Origin: Ardenticatenaceae bacterium
GTDB taxonomy: Bacteria; Chloroflexota; Anaerolineae; Promineifilales; Promineifilaceae
NCBI GenBank assembly: GCA_020634215.1
Contig: JACKCD010000002.1
Span: forward strand, 1 to 64,000
Length of the DNA: 64,000 bases
Direction of reading: 5' to 3'
Shown: one piece after another, positions 15,417-24,458 of the stretch
Position numbering within the stretch: the first letter of the stretch is position 1
Layout: every line of letters starts with the position of its first letter
Notes under the pieces: generated by a model
Databases searched by the model: none
What the model was told of the DNA's origin: nothing
Seen by the model: the letters and a program-made list of their open reading frames with translations, nothing else
Made by a program: the position numbers and the translations under genes

Positions 15417-18401
15417 GTGATTTACACCGAAAACTTCCCGATACAGTTTGATCCCGTTGCCAACCCCGATGCCGTTGTGATGGATCAAAACGTTCGGTTT
15501 ACCGTGCTAACCTCGCGCCTCATCCGGCTGGAATATAGCCCAACGGCCGTTTTCAATGACCAACCCAGCCAAGTTTTTTGGTATCGCCGCCAGCCCGTAC
15601 CCGAATTTTCCACCCGCTACAGCGAAGACGGGCTGGAACTTGAAACCGAGCATTTGCTGCTGCGCTACCGGCGCGGGGAAGCCGGGTTCACGGCGGAGGG
15701 GTTGACCATTTCGCTAAAGGGAGGAAACGGCCGTTATTCTTTCGGCCAGCCCAACCCCACCAACCTCCACGGCACCGCCCGCACCCTCGATGAAGTAGAC
15801 GGCGGCATCCAGCTAGAGCCAGGGCTGCTCGCCCGCAACGGCTGGGCCGTCGTGGACGATTCGCGCACGCTGTTATTTAATGACAAAGGCTGGTTGGAGC
15901 CACGCAACGCCCCCGGCAGCGTAGACAGCTACTTTTTTGGCTACGGTCATGATTACCAGCAATGTTTGGTAGATTACCAAAAGTTGGCGGGCGGCGTGCC
16001 GCTGCTGCCGCGCTGGGTGCTGGGCAACTGGTGGAGCCGCTTCTGGCCTTATTCTGAAGAGGAACTGCTGGGGCTGATGGATGAATTCCAGGCCAACGGC
16101 GTGCCGCTTTCCGTCTGCATTGTGGACATTGATTGGCATTTGCGCCAAACGGGCAACACATCCAGTGGCTGGACGGGTTACACCTGGAACCGCGACCTCT
16201 TCCCCGATCCCGAAGCGTTTATGGCTGCCCTGCACGAACGCGGCCTGAAAACAGCACTCAACCTGCACCCAGCCGAAGGGGTTCACCCGCATGAGGAGCA
16301 GTATGAGGCGTTAGCGGAGCGCATGGGCATTGACCCGGCCACCAAGCAGCCGGTTCCGTTCGACATCGTTGACCCCGATTATGCCCAAGCGTACTTTGAA
16401 CTGCTGCACCATCCCGACGAGGCGCGGGGGGTGGATTTTTGGTGGATTGATTGGCAGCAGGGGGAGCTTTCCAAAATGCCGGGGCTAGACCCGCTGTGGT
16501 GGCTCAACCATTTGCACTTCTATGATTTGGCGCGAGATGGGGAAAAACGGCCGTTTGTCTTCTCCCGCTGGGGTGGCCTCGGCAACCACCGCTACCCGAT
16601 TGGCTTCTCCGGCGATTCTGTGGTGACATGGGAGTCGCTCGCCTTCCAACCCTACTTCACCGCCACCGCCGCCAACGTCGGCTACGGCTGGTGGAGCCAC
16701 GACATTGGCGGCCACATGGGGGGCATTGAAGAAGCGGAACTGTACACGCGCTGGGTGCAATATGGGGTACTCAGCCCCATCTTCCGGCTGCACTGCACCA
16801 ACAACCCGTTCCACGAACGCCGCCCCTGGGGGTATGATGCCGAAACGTTCCGGCTGACAAAACACGCCATGCGGCTGCGCCACGCCCTCATTCCCTACCT
16901 TTATACGTTGTCGTGGCAGAACCAGGAAAACGGCCGTTTGCCCATTACCCCCCTCTACCACGACTACCCCAACAGCGAACAGGCGTACCATTGCCCCGAC
17001 CAATATATGTTTGGCAGCGAACTGCTGGCCGCGCCCCACATCACCCCGCGCCACGCCGAAACGGGGATGAGCCGCCAGGTGGTGTGGCTGCCGGAAGGGC
17101 AGTGGCACCACTTTTTCACCGGACGCAGCTACAGCGGCGACAGGTTTCACCCGCTTTATGGCGGGCTGGACGATATTCCGCTGTTTGCCAAGCCAGGGGC
17201 TATTGTGCCGCTGGGGCCAATGGTGGAATGGGGCGGCGTGGACAACCCCGAAGCGCTGGAAATCCACCTTTTTCCCGGTGGCGACAACCGCTTTGAGCTG
17301 TATGAAGATGATGGGCAGTCGGGCTACAGCCTGCTGCCGCTGCGCCAAAGCTGGACGGCCACTAAGTGGCAGGTGAATATAGACCGGGTGCGGGGAACGG
17401 CCGGCCATTTGCCCCATGAACGGGCTTTAACCCTTTGCTTTCGCGGTGTTCGTCCCGATGTGCGGCTGCGGCTGCTGATGAACGGCCAGATTGTGCAGGC
17501 GCACACGGAGTATGACGCGGAAACGGTGACGCTGCGCCTTTCGGGGTTGACGCTTACGCCGCATTCGAGCTTAACGGCCGTTCTCACCACCGACCAGCCC
17601 ACCCTCCTTGCCAACCGTGACTACCGCCAGGAAATGCTGCAGCAAATGCTGTGGGCGTTCCGGCTTGACAGTTGGCAAAAGCAGCGGCTTAACAACCAGT
17701 TGCCCGACCTGCTGCAAAATCCGGCGCTGCTGGCAAGCTATGAACTGGCTCTCACCCCCGCCCAAATGCAGGCGGTGGCCGAGGTGGTGACGGGTGCCGG
17801 GGTGCTGTCGGCGCGGCAGCGGGACACGGGACGGCCGTTTACCATTCTCTGGAATAATCAGCAGCGGGAAGATGTGGGCTACCGCCTATCGGCGCAGGGG
17901 ATCACGGGCGATGGTGTGGTGCAGAAGGGGTCGCTGCCCAAATTTGTGGTGCTGACCGATGAAGACAATTTGACTGTTTGGCGCACGGGCGATGGTTTAG
18001 CCGAAACCTTTGCTTCGGCCGATGATTGGTTTGCCAAGCTGCCGCAGCGGTTTCGCGGAACGGCCGTTGGCAATCTCGAAGCCGTCGTCCAATTCCACCT
18101 CACCGGCCAGACCCGTTACCTGCACATCAAAGAGGGGCAACTGACCGTTGCCGACGGCCAGCATCCCCAACCCACCATCACCCTCACCGCCCAGTCGCGT
18201 GACTTTCTCGATATGGTCAACGGCGATGCTCAACCCATTGAGCTATTTCGGGCGCAGCGGCTCCAGGTGGGTGGCAACTTTATCCTCATTGGCCCCATCA
18301 TGAACGCTCTCGGCACCATGCCGCGCAACCGCTTCCAGGCTAGCCCGTGGAAACTCACCGTGAGCTATCAGGATTGGCTGGCGTTGACCATCACCCAATA
18401 A
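15417..18401 (+). CDS. GH31 alpha-glucosidase fused to a C-terminal SCP2-like domain
   Basis: A 994-residue protein from a GTG start (GAGG about 12 bases upstream). Residues of about 25-180 are the N-terminal beta domain. The barrel then carries VCIVDIDWH, FWWIDWQQGE (candidate nucleophile Asp), RWGGLGNHRYPIGFSGD (acid/base Asp region) and HDIGGHMGG, typical of glycoside hydrolase family 31. The beta-sandwich tail ends near 715. A linker region of about 740-850 has no clear family. The last 125 residues (WFAKLPQRFRG, VQFHLTG, FLDMVNGD, VGGNFILIGPIMNAL) look like an SCP2 sterol-carrier domain. That pairing is unusual. No signal peptide is present, so a cytoplasmic glucosidase is likely. It is followed by an MFS transporter, a plausible sugar carrier. 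Confidence 0.85.
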   Translation: MIYTENFPIQFDPVANPDAVVMDQNVRFTVLTSRLIRLEYSPTAVFNDQPSQVFWYRRQPVPEFSTRYSEDGLELETEHLLLRYRRGEAGFTAEGLTISLKGGNGRYSFGQPNPTNLHGTARTLDEVDGGIQLEPGLLARNGWAVVDDSRTLLFNDKGWLEPRNAPGSVDSYFFGYGHDYQQCLVDYQKLAGGVPLLPRWVLGNWWSRFWPYSEEELLGLMDEFQANGVPLSVCIVDIDWHLRQTGNTSSGWTGYTWNRDLFPDPEAFMAALHERGLKTALNLHPAEGVHPHEEQYEALAERMGIDPATKQPVPFDIVDPDYAQAYFELLHHPDEARGVDFWWIDWQQGELSKMPGLDPLWWLNHLHFYDLARDGEKRPFVFSRWGGLGNHRYPIGFSGDSVVTWESLAFQPYFTATAANVGYGWWSHDIGGHMGGIEEAELYTRWVQYGVLSPIFRLHCTNNPFHERRPWGYDAETFRLTKHAMRLRHALIPYLYTLSWQNQENGRLPITPLYHDYPNSEQAYHCPDQYMFGSELLAAPHITPRHAETGMSRQVVWLPEGQWHHFFTGRSYSGDRFHPLYGGLDDIPLFAKPGAIVPLGPMVEWGGVDNPEALEIHLFPGGDNRFELYEDDGQSGYSLLPLRQSWTATKWQVNIDRVRGTAGHLPHERALTLCFRGVRPDVRLRLLMNGQIVQAHTEYDAETVTLRLSGLTLTPHSSLTAVLTTDQPTLLANRDYRQEMLQQMLWAFRLDSWQKQRLNNQLPDLLQNPALLASYELALTPAQMQAVAEVVTGAGVLSARQRDTGRPFTILWNNQQREDVGYRLSAQGITGDGVVQKGSLPKFVVLTDEDNLTVWRTGDGLAETFASADDWFAKLPQRFRGTAVGNLEAVVQFHLTGQTRYLHIKEGQLTVADGQHPQPTITLTAQSRDFLDMVNGDAQPIELFRAQRLQVGGNFILIGPIMNALGTMPRNRFQASPWKLTVSYQDWLALTITQ

Positions 18402-18408
18402 ATCAAAC

Positions 18409-18475
18409 AACAAGTAACAGGTAACAGGTGGCAGGTGGCAAGTCAAAACTTGCCACTTGTTACTTGCCCTTTTTT
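18409..18475 (+). terminator. Hairpin with T-run between GH31 and MFS genes
   Basis: AACAAGTAACAGGT and GGCAAGT on the left can pair with ACTTGCC and ACTTGTTACTTG on the right, followed by TTTTTT ending about 18474. The ATG of the MFS gene comes only a few bases later, so it is both the terminator of the first gene and a potential block before the second. Confidence 0.6.
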
Positions 18476-18476
18476 A

Positions 18477-19682
18477 ATGAGTAAATCACAATCAAATCTG
18501 CTTGTTTATCTCTCTTTTGCCACCTTCATCATCATGAGCATTCCCAGCGGGATGCTGGGCGTGGCGTGGCCGTCTATGCAAGAGACTTTTGGCGTGTCGC
18601 TAGACGCGCTGGGGACGCTGCTGCTGGTGGGAACTATCGGCCATATTTCGATGAGCTTTCTTAGTGGCTGGCTCAACGAACGGCTGGGTATGGGCACCTA
18701 TATGCTCTTAAACAGTATTTTGATGTTGTTGGGGCTGTTAGGATATGCGTTTTCCCCAAGCTGGTGGCTACTGGTGGCCGTTGGCCTTATAGGTGGCGCA
18801 GGCACCGGGGCGCTTGATTCCGGTCTCAATGCTTACTTTGCCGCCAATCATAATGCACGGCTGATGAACTGGCTTCATGCCAGCTTTGGGTTGGGGGTGA
18901 CGATGGGACCAATCATTATGACGGCCGTTTTAACACGTAATTCGTCGTGGCGGATTGGGTATTGGGTGGCGGTGGGGCTGCAACTGCTGCTGGTGCTGCT
19001 GTTTGCCACCACGCGCCACCGCTGGCCTCGCGCCGTGGCGGCAGGGGAAGGTGAGCTAGAGGGAGGAGAAACGGCCGTTTCTGCTTCCGCCATTTTCCGC
19101 ATGGGCATCATTTGGTTGAGCATGGGGGTCTTCTTTTTCACCGCTGGCACCGAAGGAGCCATGGGCAACTGGGCGTTTACCCTGTTTAGCGAAGGGCGCG
19201 GCGTGGCGGTTGCCACCGCCGGGCTGTGGACCAGCGTCTATTGGGGCAGCTTCACCGTCGGCCGCATCTTCTACGGCCTGTTTGCCGACCGCATGGAAAC
19301 CAACCAACTGCTGCGGCTCAACATGATAGCCATTGTCGTTGGGGCGCTGTTTATTTGGCTCAATCTGGCGAACTGGCTTAGCTTTGTAGGGTTGGTTGTA
19401 GTTGGTTTTGCCCTGGCACCCATCTTCCCGCTGCTGGTGCTGCAAACCCCCAAGCGAATCAGTGCCCGTTTTGCCAACAGCGCCGTGGGATTTCAGGTGG
19501 GGGCTGCCGGTTTAGGGCTGTCTATTTTGCCCGCCATAACGGGTATTGTCGGCGAACGGTTTGGCTTAGAGGCGATTGGCTTGTCGCTGCTGCTGTGGTC
19601 GCTGCTCCTCATGGGGCTGCATGAATGGATAATTGGGCATGTGCGGCGTAAGAGGAAGGAAAAAACGGCCGTTTTAGAATGA
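18477..19682 (+). CDS. MFS transporter (FucP/YbjJ-like)
   Basis: A 401-residue major-facilitator protein starting at MSKSQSNLLVYLS; the upstream in-frame ATG lies in the hairpin. About 12 membrane segments are visible. The loop between helices 2 and 3 carries GWLNERLGMGTYML, and the second half has a matching FYGLFADRMETNQ loop, the standard MFS signature positions. A charged loop of about 190-215 splits two six-helix halves and contains an AACGGCCGTT read as ETAVS. The closest feel is the sugar or drug MFS group with FucP-like fold. It probably moves a sugar or its product across the inner membrane, given the GH31 neighbour; this is inferred. Confidence 0.85.
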   Translation: MSKSQSNLLVYLSFATFIIMSIPSGMLGVAWPSMQETFGVSLDALGTLLLVGTIGHISMSFLSGWLNERLGMGTYMLLNSILMLLGLLGYAFSPSWWLLVAVGLIGGAGTGALDSGLNAYFAANHNARLMNWLHASFGLGVTMGPIIMTAVLTRNSSWRIGYWVAVGLQLLLVLLFATTRHRWPRAVAAGEGELEGGETAVSASAIFRMGIIWLSMGVFFFTAGTEGAMGNWAFTLFSEGRGVAVATAGLWTSVYWGSFTVGRIFYGLFADRMETNQLLRLNMIAIVVGALFIWLNLANWLSFVGLVVVGFALAPIFPLLVLQTPKRISARFANSAVGFQVGAAGLGLSILPAITGIVGERFGLEAIGLSLLLWSLLLMGLHEWIIGHVRRKRKEKTAVLE

Positions 19683-19764
19683 ACAATATTTAACTTAGCG
19701 GTTTCGAGGTTCAACTTCTCAGAAGAAGTTGAGCTTCTTGCTGAGCTTATTTCTGGATAATTAC

Positions 19765-20634
19765 TTACGAAGATACCATGAATTGTAGGAAATCTTGAAC
19801 TTTTGCTTTTGCTTTGAATTCAGCCTCAACTTTATCTCCATTAGAAAATATGACCATGACCTCATATTTTCTAAATTGACCTGAGCCTTCGTAAATATTA
19901 TGAGCTTTAAGGAATTGCAAAGCCGCCTCAAAACTTAAGAATTCGCTGGTTCTTCCATATAGAGGAATGATCAATATCCTTTCAACAACCCTTTCAAAGC
20001 GTTTATTCAAGGTTCGAATGAAATCGTTTATTGCCAATTGATTTTCTTTAATAAGATGAGCTTCAATATTTGCCAGAAGTTCTTTAGGGGAATTTTCAAT
20101 CTCGTCTACAGTTTGTTGGAAAACTTTATCGGGTGTGTCTTCATCAAATTGGATCTCAATTCCCTCGGAACGAAAGGCTGTAACCATTGTGTGATAGGGA
20201 AAAAGCAGAACACAAAAACCTAATGACTCAAGTTGTTCAATTGCTGAGGCAGTAAAAGTCCCTGCCAATATAACACCTAGAAACGGATTATTATGCTGGT
20301 ATTTCTCAGCTAATGGCAATATGGCCCCTTGTATTTCTTGAGCTTTGTTTCTTGAATGTTTTGTATATCTTCGCCAAGCTACTTCAATAAAGGCCAATGG
20401 ATTCCCAATTTGTTTATCAGAACCATACTGCTCAATAACATAATCCAGATCGTGTTGGTTGCCAAAGTTGTCAGTCCAACTGACCTTTTTGCCCTTTCTT
20501 GCGTTTCGTTGGTTGCCTTGATAGTCCAGATACAAATTTTTCGTATCACAAAACTCTTGTAGCAAGGGGTGTACTATCCCTTCAAGAAGATTGCCAATAA
20601 TTTGTCCAAACTTGTGAGATGGTGATTGAGCCAC
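19765..20634 (-). CDS. Putative restriction endonuclease of a type II system
   Basis: A 289-residue protein with a GTG start and AAGG seven bases upstream. The region DLDYVIEQYGSD...AFIEVAWRRYTKHSRNKAQE (about residues 60-110) has the Asp and Glu spacing of a PD-(D/E)XK nuclease core, with a basic patch after it. It starts three bases after the stop of the methyltransferase gene, so the two form an operon. Family pairing suggests a type II restriction enzyme whose target is protected by the neighbour; the recognition sequence is unknown. The gene is AT-rich compared with the surroundings and has no AACGGCCGTT, a sign of transfer. Confidence 0.7.
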   Translation of the reverse strand: MAQSPSHKFGQIIGNLLEGIVHPLLQEFCDTKNLYLDYQGNQRNARKGKKVSWTDNFGNQHDLDYVIEQYGSDKQIGNPLAFIEVAWRRYTKHSRNKAQEIQGAILPLAEKYQHNNPFLGVILAGTFTASAIEQLESLGFCVLLFPYHTMVTAFRSEGIEIQFDEDTPDKVFQQTVDEIENSPKELLANIEAHLIKENQLAINDFIRTLNKRFERVVERILIIPLYGRTSEFLSFEAALQFLKAHNIYEGSGQFRKYEVMVIFSNGDKVEAEFKAKAKVQDFLQFMVSS

Positions 20635-20637
20635 GTT

Positions 20638-21966
20638 TCACCTTGTTATCCACAGATGCCCTTCTTTTAAGGGTACTGAGTGTTTCCTGTTCTTCCATTT
20701 AGTGTTTCGATCTCGGATTTTTTCAAAATGATACGAAGAAAATCCTGCCTCTAAAGCTAACTCCCCAAGCCATCTGTCCACAGGTAGATAGATGCCATAG
20801 GGTGCTGAATCACCAATAACAAAACACATTTCAGCAGTTTTTGAAACAATACTATTAAGCGCATGAAGCACGTCCCCCAAATCTTTAAAGTAAGCTGCAG
20901 CCATTGTATGGTATGTTTTTCGTCCGCCCTTTGTAAGTCGAATTGTGGCAAGTTTGTCACAAGCATCAGCTAATTCTTCTCTAATTGGAGCAAGTACGGG
21001 GGCTTCAAGTAAAGTTTCTAGCTCTAGCCTTTCCGCTGCTGAGTGTTGTGAACAAGATCTGACTAAATATTGCCGAACCCTTGACTGTAAATCTGCCCAG
21101 CCAGAAATTTCTTCCCAGAACATCATCTCTAAGCGAGTTGAATCTGCATAATCATAGTTGTTTGGATAGGGTGGCGACGTTATAACAAAATTGATTTCCT
21201 CACTTGGATTAAATGAAGGGATCCGGGAGTCCGTTTGGATAAGTTGCGCCATTTGAGGCCAGTTGTTTTGTTTGGTATATTGAATATCACTGATAATTTG
21301 ATTGGCTTTATCTTTAAATGCCTCGTAGGGGGCTAGAACTTTTGATTTTGTTTTATTGGGTAATACATATTGCCATTGGGCTGTTCCTGCTGTGCTACAA
21401 GCCCGTAGAATTGATGTGATAGTTACCCATAATAATTCAGAGTATGGTGTGGCAAAGTCAAATTTAGAGAGGAACACGTCTCGTAGCGTTATTAAATCTG
21501 TTAATGCATCCTCTGAATAGCATTTTTGTATTAAAGGCGAATCAGGCAGGTTTATCTGTTTCGTATATGTGATAACAGTTGAGAAGAATTCATCGTAAAG
21601 TTCGATAGCTTCTCTATCATCTAATTCAATAGCTCTTAGTTTTGTCCTAGCGATTCGATAAATGAAGGGGTGGGCTTCAAAACCAAAACTACGTATTTTT
21701 TGGACATTGCTTGCAACTAATGTTGTACCAATACCAGCAAAAGGATCTAAAACAGCTAGGTTGCTAACGAATTGCTTTTTGTCCTTTATTAAAGTTTCAA
21801 CCCAGTTTGCTGAATAACCTGCGGAGTATCGGAACCAACGGTGAACCGGGAGTCTCATGTTATCCCCAAATGTACCAGAACGTTCGAACTTTTTTTCAAA
21901 CTGAGTTGTTGAAATCGTGTTGGATGCAAACAAGGGTAATTGGCGAGCTGTAAAAATTGTGTCCAT
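20638..21966 (-). CDS. DNA methyltransferase (N6-adenine or N4-cytosine)
   Basis: A 442-residue SAM-dependent DNA methyltransferase. Motif I is DPFAGIGTTLVAS (about residue 76). Motif IV is ITSPPYPNNYDY (about residue 265), the SPPY form common in N4-cytosine and some N6-adenine enzymes. The order in the chain (I before IV) suits the gamma or a related class. The end (RKHSVPLKEGHLWITR) overlaps an isolated DnaA-box-like word. The companion endonuclease follows with a three-base gap. AT-rich, no AACGGCCGTT copies between about 19.7 and 22.6 kb: an acquired island. Confidence 0.88.
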   Translation of the reverse strand: MDTIFTARQLPLFASNTISTTQFEKKFERSGTFGDNMRLPVHRWFRYSAGYSANWVETLIKDKKQFVSNLAVLDPFAGIGTTLVASNVQKIRSFGFEAHPFIYRIARTKLRAIELDDREAIELYDEFFSTVITYTKQINLPDSPLIQKCYSEDALTDLITLRDVFLSKFDFATPYSELLWVTITSILRACSTAGTAQWQYVLPNKTKSKVLAPYEAFKDKANQIISDIQYTKQNNWPQMAQLIQTDSRIPSFNPSEEINFVITSPPYPNNYDYADSTRLEMMFWEEISGWADLQSRVRQYLVRSCSQHSAAERLELETLLEAPVLAPIREELADACDKLATIRLTKGGRKTYHTMAAAYFKDLGDVLHALNSIVSKTAEMCFVIGDSAPYGIYLPVDRWLGELALEAGFSSYHFEKIRDRNTKWKNRKHSVPLKEGHLWITR

Positions 21967-22126
21967 TCTTATACTTTAAACGATATTGTGGCATTGTCCA
22001 AATCCAATTTAATTGAAGCGAATGTAATGTTTGCTCGGTAATGTTGTTTTATTGAACGAGTGGCATTTGTGAGTGAGGGATTAAAAGGGCAATAGCGACG
22101 AAGAAGATTGTTTTTCGCTTTTCCTC

Positions 22127-24442
22127 TTATTCTCTCGCCCAAACCAACTGCCCATCTTGCACTTGCAGGGGCGGCAGCAGCAGCCGGTCGGCAATGGCGC
22201 GGTTGGTGGTGTCGAGCAGCAGCCAGCGTTGGCCGGTGGCGCGGTTGTAGAGGCCAAATTGGAGCCAGTAGCCGCCGCTTGGCAGGTCGGCCGGGGGGAA
22301 GAGGCGGGCGAGCTGCAGGAATTGGTCGCCGTGTTCCCAGGTGTGGGGCGGATAGCCTAGCCCGTCATATTGCGCCACAATCTCGCCTGTGTCATTGAGC
22401 AGGTGGACAAACAGGGCCAGCGAAGTGAAGTCATGGTCTACCGCTGCTTGCCAAGTGGTGAGCAATTCCACGGGCTGCCCAGAGGCAACGGGGGCGTTGA
22501 GCGAGGCTCCGGTGAGCAGAAGGCTGCCGCTGCCCGCTTCGCCCAAGCTGCAAGCACAGATAGCGAGCGGGTAGTCCCAGGTGATGGGGTGGATGGTATC
22601 GGGGGTAGGAACGGCCGTTTCTCCCCCCACCGTTCCCAACGCCAGCGGCTCCGCCACCAGCCAATTGCCGCGCCGCAGGGCAAAGACGGCGAACCCCTCC
22701 CCTTGATCAATTGGCATACCCGACATGCCGGTTGCCCGGAGCAGCGTTTCGTCAATCCAGCGGTCGGCCGTCACGATCAGCCGTGCCTCAGCCACGCCAG
22801 CGGGCAGGGCCAATGCTTGGCTGCTGTCCACCCACCGCCGCGCCATTTCTTCCCGTTCCACCGTTACCGCCACGATGTAGGGGTCTTCGTCGGCAATATC
22901 GCGGCTGCTGATGAGGACGGGGCGGCTGTCCGGCTGCTGCTGGAGATAGTTGGCAACGGCAAAGATTTCGCGGTTGAGGGTGTGGACATCGGCGGTGGCG
23001 GCCGGCCATGCGGTAAAATAGTCGCGCCAAGTCGCCAGCGTCAGCGGCACAAAGGTGGCGGCGATGAGCAGCGCGGTGGCAAGTTGCCCCCAGCGCGGTT
23101 GCCGCATCATGAGAGGCTTGTCGGAAAAAGAATTTTGGGACGCAGATTCCCCTGATTTAGCCTGATTTTTGCGGCGTTTGACGGCTAAAATCACGCTAAA
23201 TCCGCGTTCGTCCGCGTTTGTCCGCGTCCTGTTTTGATTTCTCCAACCTGCTTCTAGCCATTGTCCCAATTCGGCCAGGGGAAAGGCAGCGAGAAACATG
23301 ACGGGGAGCTGGGCGGCAGCCATACGGTTGAAGTTGGGGGCGCTGATGGTGATGATGGTGGGCAGCAGGGCAAACCCCAGCCAGAGTAGGACGAAGGCGT
23401 AGATGGGATTGCGCCACCGTCTGAGCGCGAGCAGCAGCCCAGCATAGAAGAAAAGCCCTGTCCAGGCGGGGACGAAAATCGGCCGGCCGGGCAGGTTGTA
23501 CGATTTCAATGGGTCGCCAGCGATGGTAAACGCCTTGAGGGTGGCCCAGGTGTTGCTAAGAATGGGCTGGACGTTACCAGCCAGTAATTGGGTCAGTGGC
23601 TCGATGGTGAAGCCGCGCTGGGCGGTTTCTAATGACCCAGCTTGCCGCAGGGCGAGGAGAAGGGGAATGGTGGTGAGGATGAAGGTGAGGAGGGTGGTGA
23701 GCCACAAACGGCCGTTTGTCCACGCCAACTTGCGCTGAAACACAAACAAATAGACGGCAAACGTAGCAAAAATCAGCGGCATAAAGCGGGAAGGCTGGTA
23801 GGTGTAGAGCGTTAGCCCCAGACAAAACCCGGTAGCGGCAAAATAAAGCCATAAATACCTGTTTCTTATCCGCGAAAATCCGCCCCAATCAGCGTCATCC
23901 GCGTTGCCATTTCCTATGGCACCATTTCCTATGGTACCATTTCCTATGGCACCATTTCCTATGGCATCATTTCCCCACCCCTGCCACAGCACCCAGGCGG
24001 TGAGCGTCATCATAAAGGCCAGCGACATGTGGCGAAAGCCGAAGCGGGTGGTGGAGAGGGGCCAGTAGGCAAAGGTGAGCCAGGCGACGGTGAGCCAGGC
24101 GGCGAGGGGGGTGTGCCAGCGGCGGACGAGCAGGTAGGCGATGATGAGCAGACCGAGACCCCATAAAACGGCCGTTAGCCGAATTGCCAGCGGGTTAAAG
24201 GGGACGATTTGCAGCAGCAACGCTGCCAAATAATAAAACAGCCCTTCCCGTCCCCATCCCTCGGCCACATAAATTGGCCGTGCGCCGTTGGCAATGTCGA
24301 GGCTGATTTTGACATCAATGGCTTCGTCGAATTGAAAGCCCGGTGGCGTGGTGTCAAGCTGCCACAGCCGCAAAAAGATGGCGGCGGCAAGCAGGATAAG
24401 CAGGGCAGCCAATTCTGCCCAGGTGAAGCGTTTTGTATTCAT
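22127..24442 (-). CDS. ArnT/PMT-like membrane glycosyltransferase with in-frame repeat insertions
   Basis: A 771-residue integral membrane protein. The start region FQFDEAIDVKISLDIANGARP matches the first periplasmic loop of GT39/GT83 dolichyl- or undecaprenyl-phosphate-sugar mannosyltransferases, where an Asp-Glu pair is catalytic. About 10-12 membrane segments follow, and a soluble tail ends the chain (TYWLQFGLYNRATGQRW). Two stretches look inserted. One is a loop of GNGAIGNGTIGNG repeats (from 23908-23974). The other, near residues 405-445, reads RTRTNADERG from dispersed repeat DNA. It probably glycosylates a lipid or protein outside the membrane. Substrate unknown. Confidence 0.82.
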   Translation of the reverse strand: MNTKRFTWAELAALLILLAAAIFLRLWQLDTTPPGFQFDEAIDVKISLDIANGARPIYVAEGWGREGLFYYLAALLLQIVPFNPLAIRLTAVLWGLGLLIIAYLLVRRWHTPLAAWLTVAWLTFAYWPLSTTRFGFRHMSLAFMMTLTAWVLWQGWGNDAIGNGAIGNGTIGNGAIGNGNADDADWGGFSRIRNRYLWLYFAATGFCLGLTLYTYQPSRFMPLIFATFAVYLFVFQRKLAWTNGRLWLTTLLTFILTTIPLLLALRQAGSLETAQRGFTIEPLTQLLAGNVQPILSNTWATLKAFTIAGDPLKSYNLPGRPIFVPAWTGLFFYAGLLLALRRWRNPIYAFVLLWLGFALLPTIITISAPNFNRMAAAQLPVMFLAAFPLAELGQWLEAGWRNQNRTRTNADERGFSVILAVKRRKNQAKSGESASQNSFSDKPLMMRQPRWGQLATALLIAATFVPLTLATWRDYFTAWPAATADVHTLNREIFAVANYLQQQPDSRPVLISSRDIADEDPYIVAVTVEREEMARRWVDSSQALALPAGVAEARLIVTADRWIDETLLRATGMSGMPIDQGEGFAVFALRRGNWLVAEPLALGTVGGETAVPTPDTIHPITWDYPLAICACSLGEAGSGSLLLTGASLNAPVASGQPVELLTTWQAAVDHDFTSLALFVHLLNDTGEIVAQYDGLGYPPHTWEHGDQFLQLARLFPPADLPSGGYWLQFGLYNRATGQRWLLLDTTNRAIADRLLLPPLQVQDGQLVWARE
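23125..23240. repeat. Dispersed repeat DNA inside a coding sequence
   Basis: GACGCAGATTCCCCTGATTT near 23142 and CGCGTTCGTCCGCGTTTG near 23206 belong to families found between genes near 4784, 4983, 11791, 25733, 34090 and 51892. Here both lie in frame inside the glycosyltransferase gene without a stop. Confidence 0.7.
23908..23974. repeat. 15-bp tandem repeat in the glycosyltransferase gene
   Basis: Four and a half copies of CATTTCCTATGGCAC, with one or two base changes, lie in a loop of the membrane protein and encode repeated GNG(A/T)I units. Copy number is a multiple of three, so the frame is kept and length may vary between strains. Confidence 0.85.
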
Positions 24443-24458
24443 GACCCCTTAGGTATGG

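Noticed and set aside
20646..20654. TTATCCACA, a perfect DnaA-box word
   Set aside because: It is a single copy at the end of the methyltransferase gene, with no cluster and no AT-rich unwinding stretch, so it is not an origin.
22370..23155. A 261-residue open frame opposite to the glycosyltransferase gene
   Set aside because: No family pattern and it runs through the repeat insert; it is a shadow.
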